Assembly (NCBI GenBank): GCA_937983065.1
Contig: CALKAL010000081.1
Span: 1-34,206, forward strand
DNA: 34,206 nt
Origin: an uncultured Bacillaceae bacterium
GTDB lineage: Bacteria; Bacillota; Bacilli; Bacillales; Alkalibacillaceae
Reading direction: 5' to 3'
The position numbers and the translations under genes were made by a program. The notes under the pieces were generated by a model that saw only the letters and a list, made by a program, of their open reading frames with translations, ran no database searches and was not told where the DNA came from. Shown piece by piece: positions 23,945 to 32,025 of the stretch; the first letter of the stretch is position 1; each line of letters begins with the position of its first letter.

Positions 23945-25456
23945 TTATAATAGCGGTGATAAAAGTCGGAATAACGATTCAATCACTCTTATGAAAATCG
24001 AACGTTTCATAAACTCATCTTCATTAATTTCATCAGAATATTTTATATCGTTTTCAAAATCTTTAACGAGTTTTTTCGTGCTCTTCGTTCGAAATAAAAA
24101 TGCGTTTACTTCAAAATTTAAATGAAAGCTTCTCATATCCATATTTGATGTACCAATTGAAGCTAATTCGGAATCGACAATAACAATTTTACTATGCATA
24201 AAACCTTCTTTATATTCGTAAATTTTCACTCCTGCTTCCATCAGTTCTGGATAATAAGATCGTGAGGCGTAAAATACGATTTTCTTATCAGGACGTTGCG
24301 GCATCAATAATCTTACATCAACACCACTTAAGCTCGCCACTTTCATCGCCGTTAAAATATCATCATCAGGAATGAAATACGGTGAAGCGATCCAAATTGA
24401 TTTTTTTGCTGAAGTTATCATTGAAAAATACAATTTCTTAATTGTTTCCCATTGGTTATCTGGCCCACCAGCAACCATATGGACACCACCGATTTCATCT
24501 GTTTCTATAAGCTCAGGAGATAAATATACCGAATCACTTAACTCTTCACCAGTTTCATATTTCCAATCCTGCAAGAAAATCATTTGTAAATGTCTGACAG
24601 CTTCACCTCTTACAAACAAATGGGTATCTCGCCAATTTCCGTAAAATTCATCTTTACCTAAATATTCATCCCCGATGTTTAAACCACCGACAAAACCAAC
24701 TTTACCATCAACGACGACGATTTTACGATGATTCCGGAAATTAATCCGATTTCCAAATGACGGGAGCTTAATCGGAGCAAAAGGGACCATTTTTACTCCT
24801 GCATCGGTTAACTCTTTAATAAAATAATTCGGCAACTGCCAGCTTCCAACCGCATCATATAAAAACCGAACTTCTAAACCTTTTTGCGCTTTATCAATTA
24901 ATATGTTTTTAATTTTCGTACCAATATCATCATCTCGAACGATGTAATATTGTAAATGAATATGATGCTCAGCGCTTTTTAACGCTTCAAGCATTTTAGG
25001 AAACTTTTCCTTTCCATTTGTTAACACTTCTGTTTCTGTATTAAATGAAATAGGAAAATCACTCACTTCATGGGCTAATCGGAAAAGCAAATTTTGGTGT
25101 TCCCCTAACTGTCTAATTCCGTGTATGTATACGTGACGATTTTCCTCTAATTGATTGAACGCTTCCTTATCCCTTTCTTGTTTTTTACGATAACGTTTTT
25201 TCTTATAATAATTACGTCCGAACGTTAAATAGAAGAAAAATCCTAAAACAGGAAAAAGGGCAAATACTAATATCCAATTTAATGTCACAGACGGATCTCT
25301 ATTTTCAATAAATATTGTAAATACGATTAGGATAGCTGATATTGAAATGAAAATAGAGAACGCAGCGACGATACGACCTTCTAACAATGCGTATATAAAA
25401 TAAAAAATTGCTGATACTACAATTATGTACAGTAATACTTGGATCCATTTTAGCAT
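23945..25456 (-). CDS. cls: Cardiolipin synthase (ClsA-type phospholipase D family)
   Basis: This 503-residue membrane enzyme joins two phosphatidylglycerol molecules to give cardiolipin. Two N-terminal hydrophobic segments (about 5-22 and 30-50) and a third (60-80) are followed by two HKD motifs: HRKIVVVD at 243-250 and HSKIVIVD at 421-428. The length fits Bacillus ClsA (about 482-505). The ribosome binding site is weak. It is not part of the B. subtilis yjb block, so its place between mecA and coiA is a local difference in gene order. Confidence 0.95.
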   Translation of the reverse strand: MLKWIQVLLYIIVVSAIFYFIYALLEGRIVAAFSIFISISAILIVFTIFIENRDPSVTLNWILVFALFPVLGFFFYLTFGRNYYKKKRYRKKQERDKEAFNQLEENRHVYIHGIRQLGEHQNLLFRLAHEVSDFPISFNTETEVLTNGKEKFPKMLEALKSAEHHIHLQYYIVRDDDIGTKIKNILIDKAQKGLEVRFLYDAVGSWQLPNYFIKELTDAGVKMVPFAPIKLPSFGNRINFRNHRKIVVVDGKVGFVGGLNIGDEYLGKDEFYGNWRDTHLFVRGEAVRHLQMIFLQDWKYETGEELSDSVYLSPELIETDEIGGVHMVAGGPDNQWETIKKLYFSMITSAKKSIWIASPYFIPDDDILTAMKVASLSGVDVRLLMPQRPDKKIVFYASRSYYPELMEAGVKIYEYKEGFMHSKIVIVDSELASIGTSNMDMRSFHLNFEVNAFLFRTKSTKKLVKDFENDIKYSDEINEDEFMKRSIFIRVIESLFRLLSPLL

Positions 25457-25576
25457 TGAGTTCTTTAAACCTACTTTCTAGCTATGTCGAATTTATTAGT
25501 TTAAGCCAACTATATTTATTTTATATAAAAAAGTAGATTATTTCCACGAATGTGACAGTTATTTTACAATACTAAA

Positions 25577-25608
25577 AGAAAAAACTGGCTACATTGTAAC
25601 CAGTTTTA
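25577..25608 (-). terminator. Terminator of mecA
   Basis: AAAACTGG pairs with CCAGTTTT, with TAC/GTA inside, and the minus strand continues TTTTTTCTTTTAG. It overlaps the mecA stop codon. Confidence 0.85.
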
Positions 25609-26310
25609 TAGGTTAAAGCTCTTTTTTAATTGTTTTAATGCATTATTTTTTATAATAAGTTTTCCGTATTCGTCTAAATAGTGTACCGTGATGTTAGACT
25701 CTTCACCATATTCAAGAATACGACTTATATAATCTTCCTGTTCATCTTCGTTCATAAAACCTTCTGGAAATGTGACGTATAAATAATACGTGTCATTTAA
25801 AGAGTATAAATGGTCATGAACGAATCGCGTATCTTTCAATGTGTGACTTAGTTGAATAATATGCTCAAAGTCGATAAATTCAACCATTATAGCCAAATCA
25901 TCGTCTGGTCCTTGTTGTTTTTGATTCACTTTAACTCTCGATTGATAATTCTTTTTCGATTTTTTCGGTTTAGGGAAATTTTGTTCTATAATTGACTCAA
26001 TTTTATCATCAATGTTGGAGAACTGCTGAAATTCATGATCTGGATAATCTTCCTTATCACCGTTTTTAAGCACTTGAGCTCTAGTCACAACTATTTCTAA
26101 CCCTTTATCTAAAGCTTGAACTTGAATCCATAATGGACCGTCGAGGTTAAAATCTTCTTGATCATTGACCTCTTCCATCATCTCCCAAAACAATTCTTCG
26201 CCTTTTTCCCGATTATACCAAATGTCTTCGCGATTAAATCCTCTCTCTTCAATATCACGATAGGAAATATAAAATTTTAACGTGTTCTCGTTAATACGCT
26301 CAATCTCCAC
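25606..26310 (-). CDS. mecA: Adaptor protein MecA
   Basis: This 234-residue adaptor joins ClpC to targets such as ComK. The N-terminal targeting domain has the conserved M-E-I-E-R-I-N-E-x-T-L-K-F-Y-I-S-Y-x-D-I-E-x-R-G-F-x-R-E-D-I-W-Y-x-R-x-x-x-E pattern. A Gln/Lys-rich linker follows at about 110-135, then the C-terminal ClpC-binding domain (about 140-230; FIDFEHIIQL and DTYYLYVTFP). The length is normal (about 218 in B. subtilis). A typical gene order partner of spx and yjbE. GAGAGGAATAA-type sites upstream of the ATG give a reasonable binding site. Confidence 0.96.
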   Translation of the reverse strand: MEIERINENTLKFYISYRDIEERGFNREDIWYNREKGEELFWEMMEEVNDQEDFNLDGPLWIQVQALDKGLEIVVTRAQVLKNGDKEDYPDHEFQQFSNIDDKIESIIEQNFPKPKKSKKNYQSRVKVNQKQQGPDDDLAIMVEFIDFEHIIQLSHTLKDTRFVHDHLYSLNDTYYLYVTFPEGFMNEDEQEDYISRILEYGEESNITVHYLDEYGKLIIKNNALKQLKKSFNL

Positions 26311-26603
26311 TTTATTCCTCTCCCTTCATTTTAATTAAACCTGGGAAGGATAATCTCTACTTATCTTATAAAATTATTTACCCACATTTCCCACAACATA
26401 ATCATATAAAAACTCTCTTAATCATATTTTATGATAGATAGTGAAGAAATGAAAATAATTTTACTCCTTCTTGTTATTTCCCTTTTAAAACATGTTAAAA
26501 ACTTCTATTTTAACTTTCGGACAAGCTGTTTATAAAGTTGTATTTAATGACTTATTGTAACTCATTAAACCCGTTTTGTCACTACTATTTTTGGAGGTTT
26601 ATA

Positions 26604-27287
26604 ATGGTAATGGAATTGTTATTCGTCGATTTAAATTGGGATATATTAAAAGCTGTTCTCATCATCATCGGATTAGATTTAATTTTAGGAGGAGATAACG
26701 CTGTTGTCATTGCAATGGCGAGCCGAAACTTACCGAAAAAAAATCAAAATAAAGCGATCGTAATCGGGACTTCTCTTGCAATTATCATTCGTGTCGGCTT
26801 AGCTGCGATAGCTATTTTTCTGTTAACTATTCCTTATGTTCAGCTCATTGGGGGACTATTTTTATTTTATATTGCTGTTAAACTACTACTTGAGGATGAG
26901 GATAATCCTGATATCGAATCTTCAACAACTCTTTTTGGAGCCGTTAAAACGATTGTTATTGCCGATGTCGTCATGGGATTTGACAACGTATTAGCCATTG
27001 CAGCCGTTTCTAATGAGAATCTTTATTTAATCATGTTTGGACTAGCTGTCTCAATTCCGATCATAATCTTTGGTAGTAAAATTATTTTAAAATTAATGAA
27101 CCGTTACCCAATAATAGTATATGCAGGTGCTTCTTTGTTAGCTTATACTAGTGCTGATTTGATTTTAAAGGATGATCGAGTGAATCATTATTTAGCAATC
27201 ATTCCTTATCAACATATGTTATTACCATTCCTATTTATAACAGCTGTTTGTTATATTGGCTATTCTTATAAAAAGAAATTAGCTTAG
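26604..27287 (+). CDS. yjbE: TerC-family integral membrane protein (YjbE)
   Basis: This 227-residue protein has about seven helices. The two TerC metal-binding signatures are complete: LILGGDNAVVIAMA (G-G-D-N at 29-32) and MGFDNVLAIAA (about 120-130). TerC proteins in Bacillus are linked to manganese export and metallation of exported proteins. The ATG at 26604 has GGAGG 6 nt upstream; the frame extends 22 codons further but without support. No yybP-ykoY manganese riboswitch is seen in the 293-nt leader. It is divergent from mecA and convergent with spx, as in B. subtilis. Confidence 0.93.
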   Translation: MVMELLFVDLNWDILKAVLIIIGLDLILGGDNAVVIAMASRNLPKKNQNKAIVIGTSLAIIIRVGLAAIAIFLLTIPYVQLIGGLFLFYIAVKLLLEDEDNPDIESSTTLFGAVKTIVIADVVMGFDNVLAIAAVSNENLYLIMFGLAVSIPIIIFGSKIILKLMNRYPIIVYAGASLLAYTSADLILKDDRVNHYLAIIPYQHMLLPFLFITAVCYIGYSYKKKLA

Positions 27288-27294
27288 ATTTAAG

Positions 27295-27328
27295 AAAAGT
27301 CGAATCAACCGTTGTTGACTCGACTTTT
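27295..27328. terminator. Bidirectional terminator between yjbE and spx
   Basis: AAAAGTCGA-A-TCAAC pairs with GTTGA-C-TCGACTTTT around a CGTT loop. T-rich flanks on both strands serve both converging genes. Confidence 0.92.
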
Positions 27329-27331
27329 AAC

Positions 27332-27727
27332 TTAGTTTACTAAACGCTGTGCTTCTCTTAATTGAAATGTACGAACTTTACGCGGTAAAAAGCGACGTAT
27401 CTCATCTTCGTTGTACCCTACTTGTAAACGTTTATCGTCTATAATAATTGGTCGACGAAGTAAACCAGGGTTGTTCTGGATTAGACTGATTAAGTCTTTC
27501 AACGGCATTTGGTCCAAACTTTGATCTAACGATTGGAAAACCTTAGACCGAGTCGAAATAATCTCATCCGTCCCATCTTCCGTCATACGTAAAATTTGTT
27601 TTATTTCTTCTTCTGTCAATTGCTCCGAAAAAATATTTCTTTCTTTATACGGAATTTCGTGTTCCTCTAACCATGCCCTAGCTTTACGACATGATGTACA
27701 ACTTGGTGATGTAAACAATGTAACCAT
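27332..27727 (-). CDS. spx: Transcriptional regulator Spx
   Basis: This 131-residue ArsC-like protein binds the alpha subunit of RNA polymerase and controls the thiol-stress response. The redox switch is C10-T-S-C13. The segments R-M-T-E-D-G-T-D-E-I-I-S-T-R-S-K-V-F and N-P-G-L-L-R-R-P-I-I are as in B. subtilis Spx, and the C-terminus ends RLVN, the region read by ClpXP. The ATG at 27727 is 9 nt after AAGGAGG; an ATG two codons earlier is too close. A TATAAT at about 27825 (minus strand) may be a -10. SpxH, its adaptor, is encoded about 7 kb away. Confidence 0.96.
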   Translation of the reverse strand: MVTLFTSPSCTSCRKARAWLEEHEIPYKERNIFSEQLTEEEIKQILRMTEDGTDEIISTRSKVFQSLDQSLDQMPLKDLISLIQNNPGLLRRPIIIDDKRLQVGYNEDEIRRFLPRKVRTFQLREAQRLVN

Positions 27728-28042
27728 ACACATTATCCTCCTTAAAAGGATGTTTATTTATTAACAGTTTAAACCCATTATTAATTTAAAACTAATATCA
27801 TTTGCTATCTGTAATAAATTATACTATAATATTCGTTTCATTAATAGGGGGATTAAGCAACTTAACGCTATAATTCACAAAATGTTCGAATTTACATTCT
27901 TATATGGATATCCTTAATTATGTTTTACCCTAATTTCAGACAATTAAACGTATTTTAACTAAAAAAATTGTTTTTTTAGGCAAAACGTTTTTAGCTTTTG
28001 AAATGATGAAGAAGTAAGGTTATTTTTGGTGAATTTAAAAAA

Positions 28043-28071
28043 ACTCTTAACTGATTTAGTAAGTTAAGAGT
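28043..28071 (-). terminator. Orphan minus-strand terminator
   Basis: ACTCTTAACT pairs with AGTTAAGAGT (10 bp, 9-nt loop), and the minus strand continues TTTTTTTAAATTC. No minus-strand gene ends here; the nearest, the DUF4015 gene, ends 447 nt away. It may end a long 3' untranslated region or a small RNA. Confidence 0.7.
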
Positions 28072-28177
28072 ATCATTTTAAAAAATGATTGCCGTAGTTA
28101 TATTTTTTCAATTGAGAAAATGCACTACATGAATGAGAAATTAGTTTTATTACCCAGTTTTATTTTAAAGCCTTCGA

Positions 28178-28430
28178 ATGAATGTTGCAGCGAGCAACGA
28201 AATTCATTTTTACAATTCCGTCATTATCGAAGGATCAATTAATTTAACAGCATTATAACAACTTATATCGAAATATATTTGATCTTGTTGGGGCAGAAAT
28301 ATTGTGTACCGGAGATCCAACATTTCACAATATGGGAACACGCCAAGGTTTCCAAGTACAATGGCGAGCTGTCGAAAAAGATATTGTCAAAGTTTGTATT
28401 CGGAAACGTACAGGAAATTTAAATGGTTAG
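28178..28430 (+). pseudogene. Frameshifted remnant of a small gene, unknown family
   Basis: From ATG 28178 one frame reads MNVAASNEIHFYNSVIIEGS and stops at 28258 (T-A-L-stop). The next frame, open from just there, reads NNLYRNIFDLVGAEILCTGD, then PTFHNMGTRQGFQVQWRAVE and ends after KRTGNLNG at TAG 28428-28430. Together the two frames read like one protein of about 83 residues with one frameshift near 28250-28260. There is no ribosome binding site before the ATG. A strong plus-strand terminator follows 25 nt later, as for a real gene. The family is not recognised. A sequencing error or true decay could both explain it. Confidence 0.5.
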
Positions 28431-28454
28431 AGGGTAATTTCTAATCGAGACGAA

Positions 28455-28490
28455 ACAAGCCACTCTATTTTCAGAGTGGCTTGTATTTTT
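28455..28490 (+). terminator. Terminator after the frameshifted relic
   Basis: ACAAGCCACTCT pairs perfectly with AGAGTGGCTTGT (12 bp, 6-nt loop), followed by ATTTTTAAT on the plus strand. The minus side has no T run. Confidence 0.88.
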
Positions 28491-28518
28491 AATATTATAT
28501 TAAGTTGGCTATTTTCCA

Positions 28519-29730
28519 TTATTGATTTGGAGTATAATCGACGCCTCGTGTATATTTATTACTTGGATCCCATAGTAAAAATTCCTGAATTCCATTATCG
28601 TTAAGTGCTTTTATTTGGGCTTCGACTTCATTTACACCGTAGTAAAAGGCTTGCCCGGGTGGATATAACCATGTTGCACTAAAATCTTGAATCCACGGTC
28701 TACTAACAGGTGGATTGTCTAAACTATTTAGTACTTCATTTTCCACTAGGGCGTACTCTTCAACTAAACGATACGGTTCTTTATCAGGTATTGGAATTCC
28801 GAAATAGTTATTCCCCCAATGACTTGGATAAATCATTGATGAAATGACATCCACATTTTCAGAGATTTGCGAGAAGTTCTGTCCGATACCTGGCGCTTCT
28901 TCAATCGTTGCTGAATAGCCAAAAATGTCAACTGACACATCGACACCATAAGGTTCTAATTGCTCCTTAGAATACTTCACGAAATCTGTAACGGCATCGA
29001 CCCGCTGTTTTACTTCCGATTCACCTGATTCGTATTGACCTAAACTGTACGCTAATGTTTTATCCATTCTTTCAAATCCTTCAGGAAATCGAACATAATC
29101 AAATTGAATTTCCTGAAAGCCTATTTCAGCTGCTAATTTCGCAATATCTAAATTGTATTCCCAAACTTCTTCCAGAAAAGGATTTACAAAAGCTTCCCCT
29201 CTTCTATTTTTCCACACTTGCCCGTTTTCTAGAAAGGATAAATCTGGACGTTGAAGCGCTAATTCCGTATCTTTAAATACGACAATTCTCGCAATCGGAT
29301 AAATTCCTTCCTCTTCTAATCTTTCAAGCATCGCACGAGCATCTTTAATATAATTTTTTGATATATCGTAAAAAGGCGAATCTTCCTCAACTCGATACGT
29401 AATATTTCCCCAGTCATCTTTAATATCGATGACCATTGCGTTTAGATCCGTTTCATGAATAAAACTAATTAAGTCCTCGAAACGTGAGCCACCCGCTGAA
29501 TGCCCTGTTAAATAAATACCACGAACTGCATCAGGATAGTCGAAATGAAGGCCTGAACTCCATGTAAATCGAGGAATAGGATCTGGTAAATAACGACTTT
29601 CTAATTCCGTCTCATACGTTGATAAAAATGTGACTTCCTTTTCGCCTTCACCATCAGCATTAACGACGACAAAAAACGATATAAATATAAACGAAACAAT
29701 AAAAAACGATGCAGCAAATTTCTTTTTCAT
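28519..29730 (-). CDS. Secreted putative glycoside hydrolase, DUF4015 family
   Basis: This 403-residue protein has an N-terminal signal peptide (MKKKFAASFFIVSFIFISFF, cut likely near VNADG, no lipobox). The rest is one TIM-barrel-like domain typical of DUF4015: V-R-G-I-Y-L-T-G-H-S-A-G, then A-M-V-I-D-I-K-D-D-W-G, I-A-R-I-V-V-F-K-D, E-I-Q-F-D-Y-V-R-F-P, S-V-D-I-F-G-Y and the ending F-L-L-W-D-P-S-N-K-Y. The acidic residues at strand ends (for example DIKDDWG, FDYVRFPEG) are candidate catalytic residues. The family is predicted to cut glycans outside the cell; the substrate is unknown. It appears monocistronic. Confidence 0.9.
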   Translation of the reverse strand: MKKKFAASFFIVSFIFISFFVVVNADGEGEKEVTFLSTYETELESRYLPDPIPRFTWSSGLHFDYPDAVRGIYLTGHSAGGSRFEDLISFIHETDLNAMVIDIKDDWGNITYRVEEDSPFYDISKNYIKDARAMLERLEEEGIYPIARIVVFKDTELALQRPDLSFLENGQVWKNRRGEAFVNPFLEEVWEYNLDIAKLAAEIGFQEIQFDYVRFPEGFERMDKTLAYSLGQYESGESEVKQRVDAVTDFVKYSKEQLEPYGVDVSVDIFGYSATIEEAPGIGQNFSQISENVDVISSMIYPSHWGNNYFGIPIPDKEPYRLVEEYALVENEVLNSLDNPPVSRPWIQDFSATWLYPPGQAFYYGVNEVEAQIKALNDNGIQEFLLWDPSNKYTRGVDYTPNQ

Positions 29731-29906
29731 CCTAGCTTCCCCCAGTTGAATTCTATTAATACCATTATAATATAGCTATCTAGCAAAAGATATGGTATTT
29801 GTGCAATTGGTAGAAAAAAGCTATTTCGAAGTGAAAAATTTAAGGGTAATAAGCGGATTTTGCGTTGTTTTTCGACAAAAATTGACAAGTGGAGATTTAA
29901 CAGATC

Positions 29907-29951
29907 AAAAAAACTACTATTAGAGATTTAATCGTCTCATAACAGTAGTTT
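29907..29951 (-). terminator. Terminator of the cxxc_20_cxxc gene
   Basis: AAACTACT pairs with AGTAGTTT, with TTA/TAA and GAGA/TCTC inside, and the minus strand continues TTTTTTTGATC. It lies 54 nt after the stop at 30005. Confidence 0.82.
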
Positions 29952-30004
29952 AAGTTTAGTACATCTAAATCTATTCAACTATCCAACGCTTAATTTTCAT
30001 TGAA

Positions 30005-30307
30005 TTATTTATCTTTTAAAGATTTTTCTTTATTAGATAATTCCAACCACAATGGATAAAGTAAAGGCAAAATCGGAATCAAACTTAATAAAAGAATTAA
30101 AATCACAACGGATGGACCGATTAAAAAGTTTATAAATAATAATAGTGGTGGTATAAACAACACGATTGTGTTCAGTTTTTGGGTGCGGGGTGTTGGAAAT
30201 TGTTTTTCATTACAATATGGACAAATCATAGCTGTATCTAGTGTCAACGATTTTTTTACCGCATCTTTGTAAGTCCATTTCTGATGACATGATTGACAAA
30301 TCGGCAT
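30005..30307 (-). CDS. Zinc-ribbon membrane protein, cxxc_20_cxxc family
   Basis: This 100-residue protein starts with a zinc ribbon of two CxxC pairs (CQSCHQKW and CPYCNEKQ) separated by about 20 residues, with W11 and a K-K-S-L segment between them. Two hydrophobic segments (about 47-65 and 67-88) and a charged tail follow. This fits the small Bacilli family named for that spacing; its role is unknown. GGAGGG-type sequence precedes the ATG. It is transcribed alone, with its own terminator. Confidence 0.85.
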   Translation of the reverse strand: MPICQSCHQKWTYKDAVKKSLTLDTAMICPYCNEKQFPTPRTQKLNTIVLFIPPLLLFINFLIGPSVVILILLLSLIPILPLLYPLWLELSNKEKSLKDK

Positions 30308-30419
30308 TGTTAATCCCCTCCTTGTCTTTTTTGAGCCTTATTCTTCCCGTAAGATTTTACTTAACCCCATTTGATTAGTCAATGTCAATTGATTTGTGCA
30401 AAAATTAGTAAAATGCAAG

Positions 30420-30464
30420 AAAAATAGACATTGGAGGTTTTTAAGCGATAACCCTCAATGTCTA
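30420..30464 (-). terminator. Terminator of the regulator-lipoprotein operon
   Basis: TAGACATTG pairs with CAATGTCTA, with AGG/CCT inside, and the minus strand continues ATTTTTCTTGC. It lies 24 nt after the lipoprotein stop. Confidence 0.82.
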
Positions 30465-30487
30465 CTAAAAATTATTTTAAAAGCTTA

Positions 30488-31000
30488 TTACTCTTCATCA
30501 TCATGGTCGTCATCGTGATCATGGTCATGGTCGTGATCAACATCATCGCTCGGTGCATGATCTTCGTACCCTTCACCCACACCGATTGACTTAAGAGGCA
30601 TCACATGTTGATCTCTTGCCGTCGTGTGGGCAAACATTTCATATATCCCTTCACTATCAAAAGTAATCTCAGCAGAATATGAACCATCACCGTTATTAAC
30701 ACCATCAACCATTTCACTCGTTTCATCCCGTTGATCTTGGAGCCAATATTCAAATACGACTTCATCAGCATCCGTAACAACATCATCACCAAAAGTTACG
30801 ACTGCGATAAGTTCAACGGTTTCATTAACGTCAACATGATGAGGTACTTGGAAATCAACTTCCAAAGGGGTTAAACTATCCACTTCATGATTATTTGAAT
30901 CGTGATTATCATCATTTTCCGCTTCCTCATCGCCACCACCACACGCAACTAACACCATTAAAAACAAAATAGAAAACAGCACTAATAATTTTTTCTTCAT
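30488..31000 (-). CDS. YtkA-like lipoprotein with His/Asp-rich C-terminal tail
   Basis: This 170-residue exported lipoprotein has the lipobox LVAC with Cys 20 as the lipid anchor. An acidic linker (about 24-45) leads to a YtkA/FixH-like immunoglobulin-type domain (about 45-140; F-Q-V-P-H-H-V-D-V-N-E-T-V-E-L and YEMFAHTTARDQHVMP). The last about 20 residues alternate His and Asp (DHDHDHDHDDDHDDEE), a likely site for divalent metal ions such as zinc, copper or nickel. The ATG at 31000 has AGGAGG 7 nt upstream. It starts 22 nt after the stop of the regulator gene, so the two form an operon. The ion is not known. Confidence 0.88.
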   Translation of the reverse strand: MKKKLLVLFSILFLMVLVACGGGDEEAENDDNHDSNNHEVDSLTPLEVDFQVPHHVDVNETVELIAVVTFGDDVVTDADEVVFEYWLQDQRDETSEMVDGVNNGDGSYSAEITFDSEGIYEMFAHTTARDQHVMPLKSIGVGEGYEDHAPSDDVDHDHDHDHDDDHDDEE

Positions 31001-31022
31001 TTTAAATCCTCCTAACATTTAT

Positions 31023-31601
31023 TTAAGAATGATTATTTTCTCGTTGACTCATTTTATAGTTAACAGCTTCTATTGCTTCATCAAAGCTGTATACGAAACC
31101 ACCGAAACCTTTAACAAATTTTTTCGCATGTTCCTTCCATTCAAACGTCAGAACTTGTGGGGTACAACAGCCGACGTTGACGGAGGTATCCATAACATAC
31201 CATGCTAATGGCGCACTAATTGTTGTATGTCTTAAAAAATCATGGCAAATGGCTTGAATCACATCATTACCAAACTGTTTTGTTCGAAGTAAACCGCAAT
31301 GCGCACAACAAGCAACTTCAATTTTGTTATTCGCTAGAAAAATTCGAAATGAAAATCGTTCATCCGGTCGACTTTGGCATAACACACACTCTTCTTGATT
31401 CGTCCATTTTGTTTGCCTGTCTTCGTTAATTGATACTCCACCGAACGTTTTCTTCACTAATCCTTCTTCAACTAACGGTTTTAAATCACGGTGTATCGTC
31501 ATTTCCGATACATTAAATTGCTCACTTAAATCTGAAATTCTTAAATGGTGGTGCTCTAAAATTAAAGCTTTAATTTTATTTTGACGTTCTAACGGTAACA
31601 T
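31023..31601 (-). CDS. DeoR-type regulator with NosL-like Cys-rich C-terminal region
   Basis: This 192-residue protein begins with a DeoR-type winged helix (about 3-58; ISDLSEQFNVSEMTIHRDLK is the recognition region). The usual sugar-phosphate-binding domain of DeoR proteins is missing. In its place, residues about 70-180 carry eight cysteines: C72/C75 (CVLC), C98/C99/C102 (CCAHC), C119 and C145/C146 (GCC). The later part (S-A-P-L-A-W-Y-V and F-V-K-G-F-G-G-F-V-Y-S-F-D-E-A) resembles the end of NosL copper-binding proteins. This suggests a metal- or redox-sensing repressor of its own operon. AGAGGTG precedes the ATG. The ligand is inference. Confidence 0.75.
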   Translation of the reverse strand: MLPLERQNKIKALILEHHHLRISDLSEQFNVSEMTIHRDLKPLVEEGLVKKTFGGVSINEDRQTKWTNQEECVLCQSRPDERFSFRIFLANNKIEVACCAHCGLLRTKQFGNDVIQAICHDFLRHTTISAPLAWYVMDTSVNVGCCTPQVLTFEWKEHAKKFVKGFGGFVYSFDEAIEAVNYKMSQRENNHS

Positions 31602-31753
31602 GTGCCCACCTCTTTTAACATAATCAAACATCTTCTAACAACAATATAACATCTGAGTCATTTATTTATACCCTCTCTTTTGAACAATGCGTGAAAAAAA
31701 TGTGAACGAACTGTTTATAAAAATAAATTGACTTTCCTCAATGCCGTTCTTCC

Positions 31754-31782
31754 TTGCAAATAAACAAAAAAGTTTATATAAT
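31754..31782 (+). promoter_or_regulatory. Sigma-A promoter of trpS
   Basis: TTGCAA at 31754-31759, 17 nt, TATAAT at 31777-31782. The transcript then begins with the T-box leader. Confidence 0.8.
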
Positions 31783-31799
31783 ATTAAAAAATAAATATA

Positions 31800-31998
31800 T
31801 AAAAAACGATGATGAAGATAAAGTACAATTTTCCCTCTAGTTTAAAGAGAGCTTGTGGCTGGTGAAAACAAGCACTAAGGTAAATTGGAAGTGGGCTTCT
31901 GAGTGATTAAATGAAAGTGATCTAGCTTATGTTAGATAACGAGGGTGGTACCGCGAGCCATTCGTCCCTTATTTGTGGATGAATGGCTTTTATTTTTA
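31800..31998 (+). promoter_or_regulatory. Tryptophan T-box riboswitch of trpS
   Basis: The leader senses uncharged tRNA-Trp. The conserved AGGGTGGTACCGCG is at 31942-31955. In Stem I the segment GAAG-TGG-GCTTCTGAG places the specifier codon TGG (Trp) at 31892-31894. The AGAGAG and GGTGAAAACAAGC elements of Stem I are also present. The terminator stem AGCCATTC (31956-31963) pairs with GAATGGCT (31981-31988) and is followed by TTTATTTTT. The T-box sequence can pair as antiterminator when tRNA-Trp is uncharged. Confidence 0.95.
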
Positions 31999-32025
31999 TA
32001 CGTTAATAATTAGGAGGCAAATATA

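Larger units (their letters stand above)
27728..28518. other. Gene-poor region with a relic gene and two terminators
   Basis: No intact gene was found in 790 nt. It holds the spx promoter region (about 27730-27860), a minus-strand terminator (28043-28071) with no gene assigned, a frameshifted plus-strand relic (28178-28430) and its plus-strand terminator (28455-28490). The rest is very AT-rich. Confidence 0.6.

Noticed and set aside
26311..26603. yybP-ykoY manganese riboswitch before the TerC gene
   Set aside because: The conserved core of that riboswitch was not found in the leader; the sequence is simply AT-rich.
28178..28430. Relic as an intact Ena-type or other spore appendage gene
   Set aside because: The sequence did not match what I know of Ena subunits, and the frame is broken, so no function is claimed.
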